NCBI GenBank assembly: GCA_003219495.1 | Contig: QHOZ01000170.1 | Location: forward strand, 1 to 15,023 | DNA from: Verrucomicrobiota bacterium | GTDB taxonomy: Bacteria > Verrucomicrobiota > Verrucomicrobiae > Chthoniobacterales > UBA10450 | DNA length: 15,023 nt | Reading direction: 5' to 3' | In this document: positions 1 through 7,421 of the stretch, one piece after another | Layout of the letters: each line of letters opens with the position of its first letter | Numbering within the stretch: position 1 is the first letter of the stretch | Translations under genes and position numbers: made by a program | Notes under the pieces: model-generated | What the model saw: the letters and a program-made list of their open reading frames with translations, nothing else | What the model was told of the DNA's origin: nothing | Databases searched by the model: none

Positions 1-528
1 CGGAGCGCGGCCAACGACGGCGCCGACGAGATCGACATGGTGATCAATCGCGGAAATTTTCTGGCCGGTGAGTACGGCCGCATCTTCGATGAAATCGCGG
101 CCACCAAAGAAGCGTGCGGCGACGCGCATTTAAAAGTGATTTTGGAAACGGGTGAGCTGCAAACCTACGACAACGTTCGCCTGGCCAGCGAGATCGCGAT
201 GCGCGCCGGGGCCGATTTCATCAAAACTTCGACCGGCAAAATTTCGCCGGCGGCAACCATGCCGGTCACACTGGTGATGCTCGAAGCAATCCGCGATTAT
301 TTTTACGAAACCGGACTGCGCATCGGTATGAAACCGGCCGGCGGCATTCGCACGGCCAAACAAGCGCTCGCTTACCTTGTCATGTTAAAAGAAACGCTCG
401 GTGACGATTGGCTGACCCCGGACCTTTTCCGATTCGGCGCCAGCACGCTAGTGAACGATGTTTTGATGCAAATTGTGAAAACAACCGATGGCGGTTATCA
501 GGGGCCAGATTATTTTTCGCTGCCATGA
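1..528 (+). CDS. deoC: Deoxyribose-phosphate aldolase, C-terminal part (5' end outside window)
   Basis: This is a class I aldolase that cleaves 2-deoxyribose-5-phosphate to acetaldehyde and glyceraldehyde-3-phosphate in deoxynucleoside catabolism. The frame is open from base 1, so the N-terminal third (roughly 80-100 residues) lies upstream of the window. Visible family signatures are GADEIDMVIN (the Asp of the proton relay), LKVILETGEL, and DFIKTSTGK, where the Schiff-base Lys is the codon at 223-225. IGMKPAGGIR carries the second active-site Lys at 331-333, and the closing segment is FRFGASTLVNDVL. These match the longer, Escherichia coli-like DeoC form. The stop (TGA 526-528) overlaps a possible ATG at 525. 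An aldehyde dehydrogenase gene follows on the same strand, which fits disposal of the acetaldehyde product. The family call is secure; the missing start is simply the window edge. Confidence 0.96.
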   Translation, partial: RSAANDGADEIDMVINRGNFLAGEYGRIFDEIAATKEACGDAHLKVILETGELQTYDNVRLASEIAMRAGADFIKTSTGKISPAATMPVTLVMLEAIRDYFYETGLRIGMKPAGGIRTAKQALAYLVMLKETLGDDWLTPDLFRFGASTLVNDVLMQIVKTTDGGYQGPDYFSLP

Positions 529-578
529 AAACGCGCCAGGTAGCAGCGATTGACCCAATCGCCATTCCGCTCTCATGA
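525..578 (+). CDS. Possible 17-codon coupling ORF between deoC and the aldehyde dehydrogenase gene
   Basis: A 17-codon frame (MKTRQVAAIDPIAIPLS) starts with an ATG at 525 that overlaps the deoC stop (ATGA 525-528). It ends in TGA at 576-578, which overlaps the ATG of the aldehyde dehydrogenase (ATGA 575-578). Both junctions are therefore classic stop/start overlaps that would let ribosomes re-initiate through the 46-base gap. Its first four codons encode the same residues (MKTR) as the next gene, because the 12-mer CATGAAAACGCG occurs at 524-535 and again at 574-585. It may be a real leader or coupling peptide, or only the trace of a short local duplication of the start region. No family is recognised, and there is no proof of translation. 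Confidence 0.3.
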   Translation: MKTRQVAAIDPIAIPLS

Positions 579-2149
579 AAACGCGTGGCGCAAAAAGGAA
601 GGTAGCGACGCGCAAAAAACCGCCGCGCGTTCGCGCCGTGGTCGTGCGCGAGCAGAAATCGATCAACTACCGGGTCGCGCTTCCACCAGGCCAAAGACGA
701 TTGAGCTTCGGCGATCGCTGGGCATACGCACCGGCGCCGGAAGCGAGCAACTACATCAAAATCAAACCGCGCTATCAGCTTTTCATCGGCGGCAAGTTCG
801 TCGCGCCGCGGAGTGGAAAATATTTTGGTTCGATCAATCCGGCGACCGAAGAAAAATTGGCCGAGATCGCGGACGCGAACCGGCACGATGTCGATCTTGC
901 GGTCAAGTCCGCACGGCGCGCTTACAACAACGTCTGGAGCAAGATGCCCGGACGCGAGCGCGGGAAATATCTCTACCGGATCGCGCGTTTGATTCAGGAG
1001 AAGTGGCGCGAGCTGGCCGTGCTCGAAACAATGGACGGCGGCAAGACGATTAAAGAATCGCGCGACATCGATTTGCCGCTGGTGGCGGCGCACTTTTTTT
1101 ATCACGCCGGCTGGTGCGACAAACTTCAGTATGCTTTTCCGGGACGTTCGCCGCGTTCGTTAGGCGTGACCGGCCAGATCATTCCCTGGAATTTCCCGTT
1201 GCTGATGGCGGCATGGAAACTCGCGCCTGCCCTCGCGTGCGGAAACACCTGCGTCCTCAAACCGGCCGAGACGACGTCGATCACGGCGATGCATCTCGCC
1301 GAAATTTTTCAGGAAGCGGAATTGCCCGAGGGCGTGGTCAACATCATTACCGGCGCCGGCGAAACCGGACGCGCGCTGGTTGAGCATCCAAACATCGACA
1401 AGATCGCCTTCACCGGTTCGACCGATGTCGGAAAACGAATTTTGCACTCCATCGCCGGAACGAAAAAGAAACTGACGCTCGAGCTCGGCGGCAAAGCGGC
1501 CAACATTATTTTCGAAGACGCGCCGCTCGATCAAGCGGTCGAAGGAATCATCTCCGGAATTTATTTCAATCAAGGCCATGTTTGCTGTGCCGGTTCGCGT
1601 TTGTTCGTGCAGGAAGGCGTATTCGCTCCGGTGATCCGCAAATTGCGCGATCGCATTCAAACATTGCGCGTCGGCAATCCGCTCGACAAGAACACCGACA
1701 TTGGCGCGATCAATTCCCGAATGCAGCTCGACAAAATTTGCGAACTCGTCGACAGCGGCGTGCAACAAGGCGCGAAGCTGGTTCAGCCGCGGCTTCGTTT
1801 GCCAGCGAAAGGTTACTTTTATCCGCCGAGCTTTTTCACCGGCGTGACGATGTCGCATCGCATCGCGCAGGAAGAAATTTTCGGACCGGTCTTGAGCGTG
1901 ATGACTTTTCGCACCCCGGAAGAAGCGATCGAACGCGCGAATAACATTCCATACGGACTCAGCGCCGGCGTTTGGACCGACAAAGGCAGCAAGATTTTCA
2001 AAATCGTGAACAAACTGCGCGCCGGAGTGGTTTGGGCGAACACTTACAACAAATTCGATCCGACGAGTCCATTCGGCGGCTACAAAGAAAGCGGTTTCGG
2101 GCGCGAAGGCGGGGCGCATGGGCTATCCGGCTACCTTTCTTTCAGCTAG
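575..2149 (+). CDS. NAD(P)-dependent aldehyde dehydrogenase with basic N-terminal extension
   Basis: This 524-residue protein of the aldehyde dehydrogenase superfamily oxidises an aldehyde to its acid. The core begins near residue 66 (YQLFIGGKFV). It shows the oxyanion-hole Asn206 in IIPWNFP, the cofactor-loop motif FTGSTDVG (279-286), the general base Glu303 in LTLELGGK, and the nucleophile Cys337 in GHVCCAGSR. The Glu-Cys spacing of 34 equals that of classical ALDHs. The chain ends with the usual SPFGGYKESGFGREGG region. Residues 1-65 are extra: half of the first 20 residues are Lys or Arg, followed by a stretch containing WAYAPAPE. The start at 575 is supported by the ATGA coupling, although no Shine-Dalgarno sequence is visible. 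Its position after deoC suggests acetaldehyde as a substrate, but substrate specificity cannot be read from the sequence. Confidence 0.93.
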   Translation: MKTRGAKRKVATRKKPPRVRAVVVREQKSINYRVALPPGQRRLSFGDRWAYAPAPEASNYIKIKPRYQLFIGGKFVAPRSGKYFGSINPATEEKLAEIADANRHDVDLAVKSARRAYNNVWSKMPGRERGKYLYRIARLIQEKWRELAVLETMDGGKTIKESRDIDLPLVAAHFFYHAGWCDKLQYAFPGRSPRSLGVTGQIIPWNFPLLMAAWKLAPALACGNTCVLKPAETTSITAMHLAEIFQEAELPEGVVNIITGAGETGRALVEHPNIDKIAFTGSTDVGKRILHSIAGTKKKLTLELGGKAANIIFEDAPLDQAVEGIISGIYFNQGHVCCAGSRLFVQEGVFAPVIRKLRDRIQTLRVGNPLDKNTDIGAINSRMQLDKICELVDSGVQQGAKLVQPRLRLPAKGYFYPPSFFTGVTMSHRIAQEEIFGPVLSVMTFRTPEEAIERANNIPYGLSAGVWTDKGSKIFKIVNKLRAGVVWANTYNKFDPTSPFGGYKESGFGREGGAHGLSGYLSFS

Positions 2150-2189
2150 GATGCGTTGCTCGGAATAGACCGCCGCAAATTCGCGCTGG

Positions 2190-2885
2190 ATGTCATCGAA
2201 CGCTTTTCTGTCGCGCGCATTGGGCAAAACGATTTGCCCGCTTTTGCCGCGTCGCTGGCGTTTAGGATTTCGTTATCGCCTCGCCGCGGCGGATGGATTG
2301 CTGGAACCGGAACTGCGGCTGCTGCCGCGATTGGTTTCAAAAACGGACGCGGCGTTAGATATCGGCGCGAACATCGGCTTTTACGCCTACCGAATGTCGC
2401 AGATTTTTTCCAAAGTTTACGCGTTCGAGATCAACGACGAAGTAACGGGCGAATTGCAGAGTTACAACCCTGGCAATATCACGATCATGCCGGTCGGTCT
2501 TTCATCGCAAGCAGGCGAATCCACACTTCACATACCGGTGCTTAACGATTTGCCGCTGATCGGCTGGGCAAGTTTAGCGCCGGGAAATTATCCGGAAGCA
2601 ACGGGCGAGCTTACGAAGAAAGTGAAGATCGCAACGCTCGACAGCTTTCAGCTGAACAATGTTTCATTCATGAAGATCGACGTCGAAGGGCATGAACTTC
2701 ATGTCCTGGAAGGCGCGCGGGAGACGCTCGCGAAAAATCGCCCGCTGGTTCTGATCGAAATCAAAGAGAACAATCGCGCCGCGGTCATTCAATTATTTTC
2801 CGAATTAAACTACGTCCCGCGAAAGTTGAGCGATCTCCTCGGCGTTGAAGGCTCGCCCGACAATTCCTTTTTCGTGCCCGCGTGA
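2190..2885 (+). CDS. FkbM-family SAM-dependent methyltransferase
   Basis: This 231-residue protein has the two marks of the FkbM family. ALDIGANIGFYA (residues 55-66) is the glycine-rich SAM-binding loop. FMKIDVEGHELHVLEGA (160-176) is the FkbM signature around the IDVEG core. A partly basic, leucine-rich segment of about 50 residues precedes the SAM fold. FkbM proteins are typically O-methyltransferases acting on sugars, lipids or natural products, often in polysaccharide loci. No glycosyltransferase or polysaccharide gene lies nearby, so the substrate is unknown. The gene starts 40 bases after the aldehyde dehydrogenase stop and may be read through from it. It ends 7 bases before the convergent membrane-protein gene, with no terminator hairpin between them. 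The ATG at 2190 gives a full-length domain; the Shine-Dalgarno sequence is weak at best. Confidence 0.9.
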   Translation: MSSNAFLSRALGKTICPLLPRRWRLGFRYRLAAADGLLEPELRLLPRLVSKTDAALDIGANIGFYAYRMSQIFSKVYAFEINDEVTGELQSYNPGNITIMPVGLSSQAGESTLHIPVLNDLPLIGWASLAPGNYPEATGELTKKVKIATLDSFQLNNVSFMKIDVEGHELHVLEGARETLAKNRPLVLIEIKENNRAAVIQLFSELNYVPRKLSDLLGVEGSPDNSFFVPA

Positions 2886-2892
2886 GCGGCCC

Positions 2893-4053
2893 TTACTCGC
2901 CGTCGCATTTCGAATCGAGGTAGAGAACGACAAAGGCGATCCCGAGCAACGGGTAAAGCATTCGCTCGCCGATGTTCAAAAGCAGCGCGCGCAAATCGAA
3001 GCCGCCGTGCGAGGTCTGCAGACCCGCGTTGATTTTTTGAAGAACCGCCTGCGGATCCTGCGATTGAAGCAGCTCATTCCAATAGCCTTGAACGACCGGC
3101 CATTCCGCAACCACCCGAGCCCAAACCGCGATCAGTCCAACGACGATGAGAAACGCTGTCCAGACGGAAACAATTGTGGCCGCGCGCCAGAGCGGACGTT
3201 GATACCAGGGAAGATCGCTTCCACTGTGCGCGAGATTGCTGCTCGTCTGCAGCGCTTCGAACGCGGGTAGATTTTCGAGCACCGCAAATTGCTGCCAGAA
3301 GAGAGTGAAAACGAAAAAGCGACAAAAACACCAAAGCTGCAACCCCGACAGGCCGAGCGCGACAATGATCCACAAAATCGAACCGGAAACCGACGCCGCT
3401 AGCGTCATCGACAAAACGACAATTCCGAAAGCGATAATCAGAACGAAAACGACGTAAACGAAGACGCAAATGCCGGCGACACGCGCCCAAAACTTTACCG
3501 CGCCATTTAGCACACTGAAAAATCCGGCGCGACTGCCGGTCGCGAGCTCGGCGGTGAGGATTTGAATACCGGCGATGTAAACCGGAATCAACGCGAGCCG
3601 CAGTCCGAACATCGTCATCGTAAACAATCCGGCGACGAGCGTGCGAAGATCGACATTCACACCCGGCGCGGTGTCGATGAAGCGGCTGGTGAACTCCGCG
3701 CAGACAATCGGAACAATTCCGAGCAACGCGAGACCGAGGAATTGAAAAAATCCGCGGAAATAAATTCGGAACGTTTCGATCAGAACATTTCGGCTCGGTA
3801 ATCTGGTCGGTTTCTGGTCAGGGATCTCCGCCTCCTGATCTCCAAGCTCCGACTGAACCGGAGGCTGCTCGCGATGAAACAAACCGGGAATCTCAGCCGC
3901 GGTGTGCCAAAGATCGACATCGGAACGGCGCGCGGGGTTTGTTGGAATAACGCGCCCATCGACTTTCCACTCTTCGAGCGTCTCGAGATCGGCCGGGCCG
4001 TAATCTTTTCCCTGAACACGAATAATCCATTGCTCGGCCATGTGCTTGATCAT
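2893..4053 (-). CDS. GYF-domain (DUF4339-type) polytopic membrane protein
   Basis: This 386-residue protein has a short N-terminal GYF_2/DUF4339-type domain (residues about 7-58: WIIRVQGKDYGP, a conserved Trp-Lys-Gly region, and LWHTAAEIPGLF). A charged, Pro/Gln/Glu-rich linker follows. The rest is membrane-embedded, with about six hydrophobic segments near residues 101-120, 139-167, 191-218, 226-252, 291-315 and 364-379. A soluble stretch lies at about 320-360. In other bacteria GYF_2 domains sit on membrane proteins of unknown role and probably mediate protein contacts; no enzyme motif is visible here. Two starts are possible: ATG at 4053 or ATG at 4041 (MAEQWIIRV). The second lies right before the domain and is the likelier one. 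The gene is head-to-head with the exonuclease gene, with only 32 or 44 bases between starts. Its function is not known. Confidence 0.8.
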   Translation of the reverse strand: MIKHMAEQWIIRVQGKDYGPADLETLEEWKVDGRVIPTNPARRSDVDLWHTAAEIPGLFHREQPPVQSELGDQEAEIPDQKPTRLPSRNVLIETFRIYFRGFFQFLGLALLGIVPIVCAEFTSRFIDTAPGVNVDLRTLVAGLFTMTMFGLRLALIPVYIAGIQILTAELATGSRAGFFSVLNGAVKFWARVAGICVFVYVVFVLIIAFGIVVLSMTLAASVSGSILWIIVALGLSGLQLWCFCRFFVFTLFWQQFAVLENLPAFEALQTSSNLAHSGSDLPWYQRPLWRAATIVSVWTAFLIVVGLIAVWARVVAEWPVVQGYWNELLQSQDPQAVLQKINAGLQTSHGGFDLRALLLNIGERMLYPLLGIAFVVLYLDSKCDGE

Positions 4054-4085
4054 GGAACAAGCTGCATTGAGAATCCAGACCAGGG

Positions 4086-4985
4086 ATGAAGCTGTTACTG
4101 ATCGATGGCCATTACTACGTTTACCGGACGTTCTTCGCGATTCCGAACTTGTCGAATTCCAAAGGCGAACCGACGAACGCGATTTTCGGGTTCACGAAAA
4201 CGCTGCGGTTGATGATCAAACATCTCCAGCCGGAGCTCGGCGCAGTTTTCTGGGATGAAGGCATGCCGGAGAAACGGGTGAAATTACAACCGGCCTACAA
4301 GGAAACGCGCAAGGAGATGCCGCTGCCGATGGTGCCGCAGCTCGATTTCATTCAAAAACTGACGCCGCTCCTGGGTTTCAAAAATATTTCGATTCCCAAC
4401 ACCGAGGCCGATGACTTGATGGGTTGCTACGCGATGGGCGCCTGCAAACGCAAAGGCATGGAAGTGATCCTCGCCACGAACGACAAGGATTTATATCAAC
4501 TGATCGGCCCGTGCGTGAGAGTTTACACGACGGCAAAGGCCGATCTCGCTTCGCCCAAGGACGCGTTCGCACTGCTCGGCGAGGCGGAAGCGACGGCGAA
4601 ATGGGGCGTTCCTCCAAAAATGATCGGCGATGTGCTCGCATTGAGTGGCGACTCGGTCGACAACATTCCAGGTGTTGCGGGTCTGGGGCGCAAGACAGCG
4701 TCGGCCCTGATCAAAGAATTCGGCGGACTCGATTCACTCCTGGCGAAGCTCGACAAGGTGAAGAGCGATAAAATGCGGATCAAATTGATCGCGGCCCGCG
4801 AGCAGATCGAACAAAACCGGCAAAGCATGGAATTGCCGGTGCCGATCGACGAATTGCAGATCAAGCCGGATTATCCGCGATTGATCGAGCAGCTGGAGAA
4901 ATGCGAGTTCAAGTCCCTGCTTCAGGAGGTTAAAGACGAAGCGGCAAAGGCCGGGGTAATGGCGCAACAGGAGATGCAGTTGTAA
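4086..4985 (+). CDS. Stand-alone 5'-3' exonuclease (PolA N-terminal / FEN-like)
   Basis: This 299-residue protein corresponds to the 5' nuclease domain of DNA polymerase I without the polymerase part. It should be a metal-dependent 5'-3' exonuclease or flap endonuclease. Metal-ligand motifs are in the usual order: Asp7 in LLLIDGHYYVYR, Asp57 in VFWDEGM, the EADDLMG cluster (107-113), TNDKDLYQL (131-139), and Asp189 and Asp192 in SGDSVDNIPGV. The helix-3-turn-helix that grips DNA follows (GVAGLGRKTA, about 196-205). YKETR (71-75) matches the arch/helical-gateway region. The length and the terminal TAA at 4983-4985 show that it is a complete single-domain protein, not a truncated polA. It is likely involved in Okazaki-fragment or repair processing. 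Whether the genome also has a full polA cannot be seen here. Confidence 0.92.
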   Translation: MKLLLIDGHYYVYRTFFAIPNLSNSKGEPTNAIFGFTKTLRLMIKHLQPELGAVFWDEGMPEKRVKLQPAYKETRKEMPLPMVPQLDFIQKLTPLLGFKNISIPNTEADDLMGCYAMGACKRKGMEVILATNDKDLYQLIGPCVRVYTTAKADLASPKDAFALLGEAEATAKWGVPPKMIGDVLALSGDSVDNIPGVAGLGRKTASALIKEFGGLDSLLAKLDKVKSDKMRIKLIAAREQIEQNRQSMELPVPIDELQIKPDYPRLIEQLEKCEFKSLLQEVKDEAAKAGVMAQQEMQL

Positions 4986-5078
4986 GTGCCTTTCCCGCTG
5001 GGCACTCGGAGACCCGAAAAATTCGTAATAAATTCGAACGTCAGGCGGCGACTGCGGTCTAAATAGACAGGTTAAGGC

Positions 5079-5147
5079 GATTCGGGCGGTTGCACGTTTC
5101 TTGTATTTGCTGTTTCTCCTTGGCGTGCGCTGCCCGAATCTTTTTTT
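5079..5147 (+). terminator. Strong bulged hairpin followed by T7: intrinsic terminator or 3' end of a small RNA
   Basis: GATTCGGGC (5079-5087) pairs perfectly with GCCCGAATC (5132-5140). The stem continues through three pairs including wobbles (5088-5090 with 5129-5131) and a one-base bulge at T5091. It then adds GCACG (5092-5096) with CGTGC (5124-5128), for 17 base pairs in all. Seven T residues follow immediately at 5141-5147, so it is a textbook intrinsic terminator on the + strand. The loop is unusually large (27 bases) and pyrimidine-rich, with TCTCCTT at 5115-5121. It lies 94 bases after the exonuclease stop and 100 bases before guaD. It may end the exonuclease mRNA or an independently transcribed small RNA. 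On the minus strand it has no T tract. Confidence 0.8.
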
Positions 5148-5247
5148 GTACGTCGATCGGCATCGAGCGCCGGCCTCCCCGCAAATGGCTTGTGAATAAC
5201 TTATTGCGGCGGACCTGTTGAAAGTGATTTGATAGCGCCCGCGGTCT

Positions 5248-6576
5248 ATGCAGAGCGACATGTTCGGCCTCCGCGGCTACCTGATCGACGCGCCAGAGTT
5301 TGGCGCGTTGCGCGGCCGGGCCAATGGCGCCGTCTTAATCGAGAAGGGCCGGATCGGCCAAGTGGGCGATTACGATGATCTCCGCCGGCTGCGTCCTGAT
5401 GTTCACTGGATCGATCGGCGCCCGGCCGCACTTTTTCCGGGCCTGATCGATTGCCACACGCATCTCCCCCAGTACGGCGCGGTTGCTCGCGGTGAAAGCG
5501 AATTGCTTCCTTGGTTGCGCCAGCACATTTTTCCAGTCGAGCGCGATTTCACCGGACCGAAAGCGCGCACCGAAGCTCCGCAATTTTTCCGCGAGCTGGT
5601 CCGCAACGGAACCACCACCGTGATGGTTTACGCTGCGATTTACGAGGATAGTTGCGACGTAGGATTTGAAGCCGCTCAGGCTTGCGGCATTCGCGCGATC
5701 ATCGGCAAGATGATGATGGACATTGGTTCCTACGGCCAACTTCAACCGAAAAAAATCTTGTCGATCTCGTTGTTGGAAAGCGAACGCCTTTGTCGCAAAT
5801 GGCATCGCGCCGACGATGGACGCCTCGAGTACGCATTTAGTCCGCGGTTTGCGGTCGCTTGCTCGGAAAAGTTAATGCGCGGCGCGGCCGAACTCGCGGC
5901 GAGACTCGGCGCATATCTGCAGACCCATTTGGCCGAGAACCGCGAAGAACTCGAAAAGGTGCATCATCTTTATATGGGCGCGCGTGATTACACCCACGTT
6001 TATGAGAAATGCGGATTGCTCACGCCGCACACCGTGCTCGGCCATTGTATTCATCTCAATCCGCGCGAGATCGCAGCCATCGCCGCCGCGCAATCGAGCG
6101 TCGCTCATTGTCCGAGCTCAAATCTTTTTCTCGGCAGCGGTTTAATGAAGCTCGACCAACTTTTGAAAGCGGGAATCAACATCGGGCTTGGTTCGGATGT
6201 GGCCGGCGGACCGGAGCTCAACATGTGGCAAGTCATGCGCGCCGCGATCGAAGTTCAAAAGGCGCGCTCTGCTTACGAGCCGAACCTTCGCCCTCTGCGT
6301 CCGAGCGAAGCATTTTATCTCGCCACTCACGGCGGCGCACGGACGCTCGGCAAATCGAGAGTCATCGGAACACTCGATGTCGGCAAAGAGGCGGACCTGA
6401 TCCTTGTCGATCTTCCCGCATTGCTCCCCTACCAAAATAGCAATGGCCTGAGTAAACTCGGACCGGAGGACATCGTGGCGCTTTGCATTTACCGCGGCGG
6501 ACCACAGGCCACCCTCGAAACGTACGTGCGCGGCCGATGCATTTATCGCGCGGGACGTGTTGCCGCTGCGCAATGA
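5248..6576 (+). CDS. guaD: Guanine deaminase (amidohydrolase superfamily)
   Basis: This 442-residue cytosolic zinc amidohydrolase converts guanine to xanthine and ammonia. Metal and substrate residues appear in family order. His70 and His72 are in LIDCHTHLPQ, with the following Gln typical of guanine deaminases. SPRFAVACSEKLM (198-210) carries the substrate-contacting Arg. His227 and Glu230 are in QTHLAEN, His266 is in LGHCIHL, AHCPSSNLFLGSG follows, and Asp317 is in IGLGSD. The C-terminal part closes the composite beta domain (GKEADLILVD). The length is normal for the family. Upstream no Shine-Dalgarno sequence is clear; a second ATG at 5260 is an alternative start. The stop overlaps the nadC start (ATGA 6573-6576), so the two are translationally coupled. 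A related aminohydrolase specificity is possible, but the SPRFA and CPSSN motifs favour guanine deaminase. Confidence 0.88.
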   Translation: MQSDMFGLRGYLIDAPEFGALRGRANGAVLIEKGRIGQVGDYDDLRRLRPDVHWIDRRPAALFPGLIDCHTHLPQYGAVARGESELLPWLRQHIFPVERDFTGPKARTEAPQFFRELVRNGTTTVMVYAAIYEDSCDVGFEAAQACGIRAIIGKMMMDIGSYGQLQPKKILSISLLESERLCRKWHRADDGRLEYAFSPRFAVACSEKLMRGAAELAARLGAYLQTHLAENREELEKVHHLYMGARDYTHVYEKCGLLTPHTVLGHCIHLNPREIAAIAAAQSSVAHCPSSNLFLGSGLMKLDQLLKAGINIGLGSDVAGGPELNMWQVMRAAIEVQKARSAYEPNLRPLRPSEAFYLATHGGARTLGKSRVIGTLDVGKEADLILVDLPALLPYQNSNGLSKLGPEDIVALCIYRGGPQATLETYVRGRCIYRAGRVAAAQ

Positions 6577-7421
6577 AAACGCCCGTCGTTGATCCAATCG
6601 AGCTCGCGCTGCGCGAAGACATCGGCGAACGCGATCTGACATCCGAGTTTTTTGTCGATGCGAAACAATTTGCGACGGCAGCAATTGTTGCCCGCGAACG
6701 CGCGGTCCTCGCGGGAGTCGAAACTGCGGCCGAAGTTTTTCGCCGCATCGACCCAAAAGTTCAAATCGCGGCGAGTCGAAAAGACGGCGATGAGCTCGGC
6801 GTTGACGAATATGCGCTCGAGATCCGGGGCCTCGCCCGTTCCATTCTCAAAGCGGAGCGTGTCGCTTTAAATTTTTTGCAGCGGCTTTCGGGAATCGCAA
6901 CAATGACGCGCAAGTACGTCGAAGCCGCGGCCAACGAGAAGGTGAAGATCCTTGATACGCGCAAAACAACGCCCGGTTTGCGCGCGCTTGAAAAAAAGGC
7001 GGTCGTCGCCGGCGGCGGCGCGAACCACCGTTTCGGCTTGTTCGACATGGTGATGGTAAAAGACAACCATCTCGCCACCAACGCGGGATTCGATTCGCTC
7101 GATCGATCGGTGCGCAAATTCCGCGAGGCGCATCCAAATATTCAGATCGAAGTGGAAGCAGACAATCTCAAGCAGGTAAAAGCGTTGCTGGAGGTCGCCG
7201 GCATTGACGTGATCCTGCTCGACAACATGAAGCCGGCGCAAATCCGCGAAGCCCTCGCGCTCGGCAAAGGAAAAGTGAAATTCGAAGCGAGCGGCGGCGT
7301 GACGTTGAAGAACATTCGGCAAATCGCCGCCACTGGAGTCGATTATATTTCCATCGGAGCGCTTACCCACTCCGCCCGAGCGATCGATTTCTCCCTCGAG
7401 CTCACGCCGATTCAATCATGA
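6573..7421 (+). CDS. nadC: Nicotinate-nucleotide pyrophosphorylase (quinolinate phosphoribosyltransferase, carboxylating)
   Basis: This 282-residue enzyme of de novo NAD synthesis makes nicotinate mononucleotide from quinolinate and PRPP with loss of CO2. Family residues are evident: ERAVLAG (42-48), AERVALNFLQRLSGIAT (94-110), and DTRKTTPGLRALEKKAV (128-144). GGGANHRFGLFD (147-158) and MVKDNHL (161-167) follow. The phosphate and ribose sites are IEVEADN (192-198), ILLDNM (214-219), EASGGV (238-243) and YISIGALTHS (258-267). The frame is open further upstream, to 6483, but the ATG at 6573 is chosen because it gives the normal N-terminus and forms an ATGA overlap with the guaD stop. The next gene, birA, starts in another ATGA overlap at 7418. 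nadA and nadB are not in the window. Confidence 0.96.
   Translation: MKTPVVDPIELALREDIGERDLTSEFFVDAKQFATAAIVARERAVLAGVETAAEVFRRIDPKVQIAASRKDGDELGVDEYALEIRGLARSILKAERVALNFLQRLSGIATMTRKYVEAAANEKVKILDTRKTTPGLRALEKKAVVAGGGANHRFGLFDMVMVKDNHLATNAGFDSLDRSVRKFREAHPNIQIEVEADNLKQVKALLEVAGIDVILLDNMKPAQIREALALGKGKVKFEASGGVTLKNIRQIAATGVDYISIGALTHSARAIDFSLELTPIQS

Noticed and set aside
1160..2119. Long minus-strand open frame opposite the aldehyde dehydrogenase gene
   Set aside because: It mirrors a well-supported gene in a GC-rich codon pattern, has no recognisable domain and is Arg/Phe-rich shadow sequence. Similar frames opposite deoC, guaD, trpD, the AsnC-like gene and the HAD gene were discarded for the same reason.
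4046..4074. TTGATC and GAGAAT at 17-base spacing before the exonuclease gene as a promoter
   Set aside because: The -10 box matches only 4 of 6 positions and lies partly inside the divergent gene's start region; not distinguishable from chance.
4985..5006. Hairpin AGTGCC/GGCACT directly after the exonuclease stop
   Set aside because: It has six base pairs with a 10-base loop but no following T tract; the hairpin at 5079-5147 is a far better terminator.
5148..5247. Possible purine riboswitch or clear promoter upstream of guaD
   Set aside because: No purine-aptamer core is recognisable. TTGCGG with a weak TTTGAT at 18-base spacing is too poor a match to call. CCGCAA/TTGCGG forms only a 6-base-pair stem around a 19-base loop.
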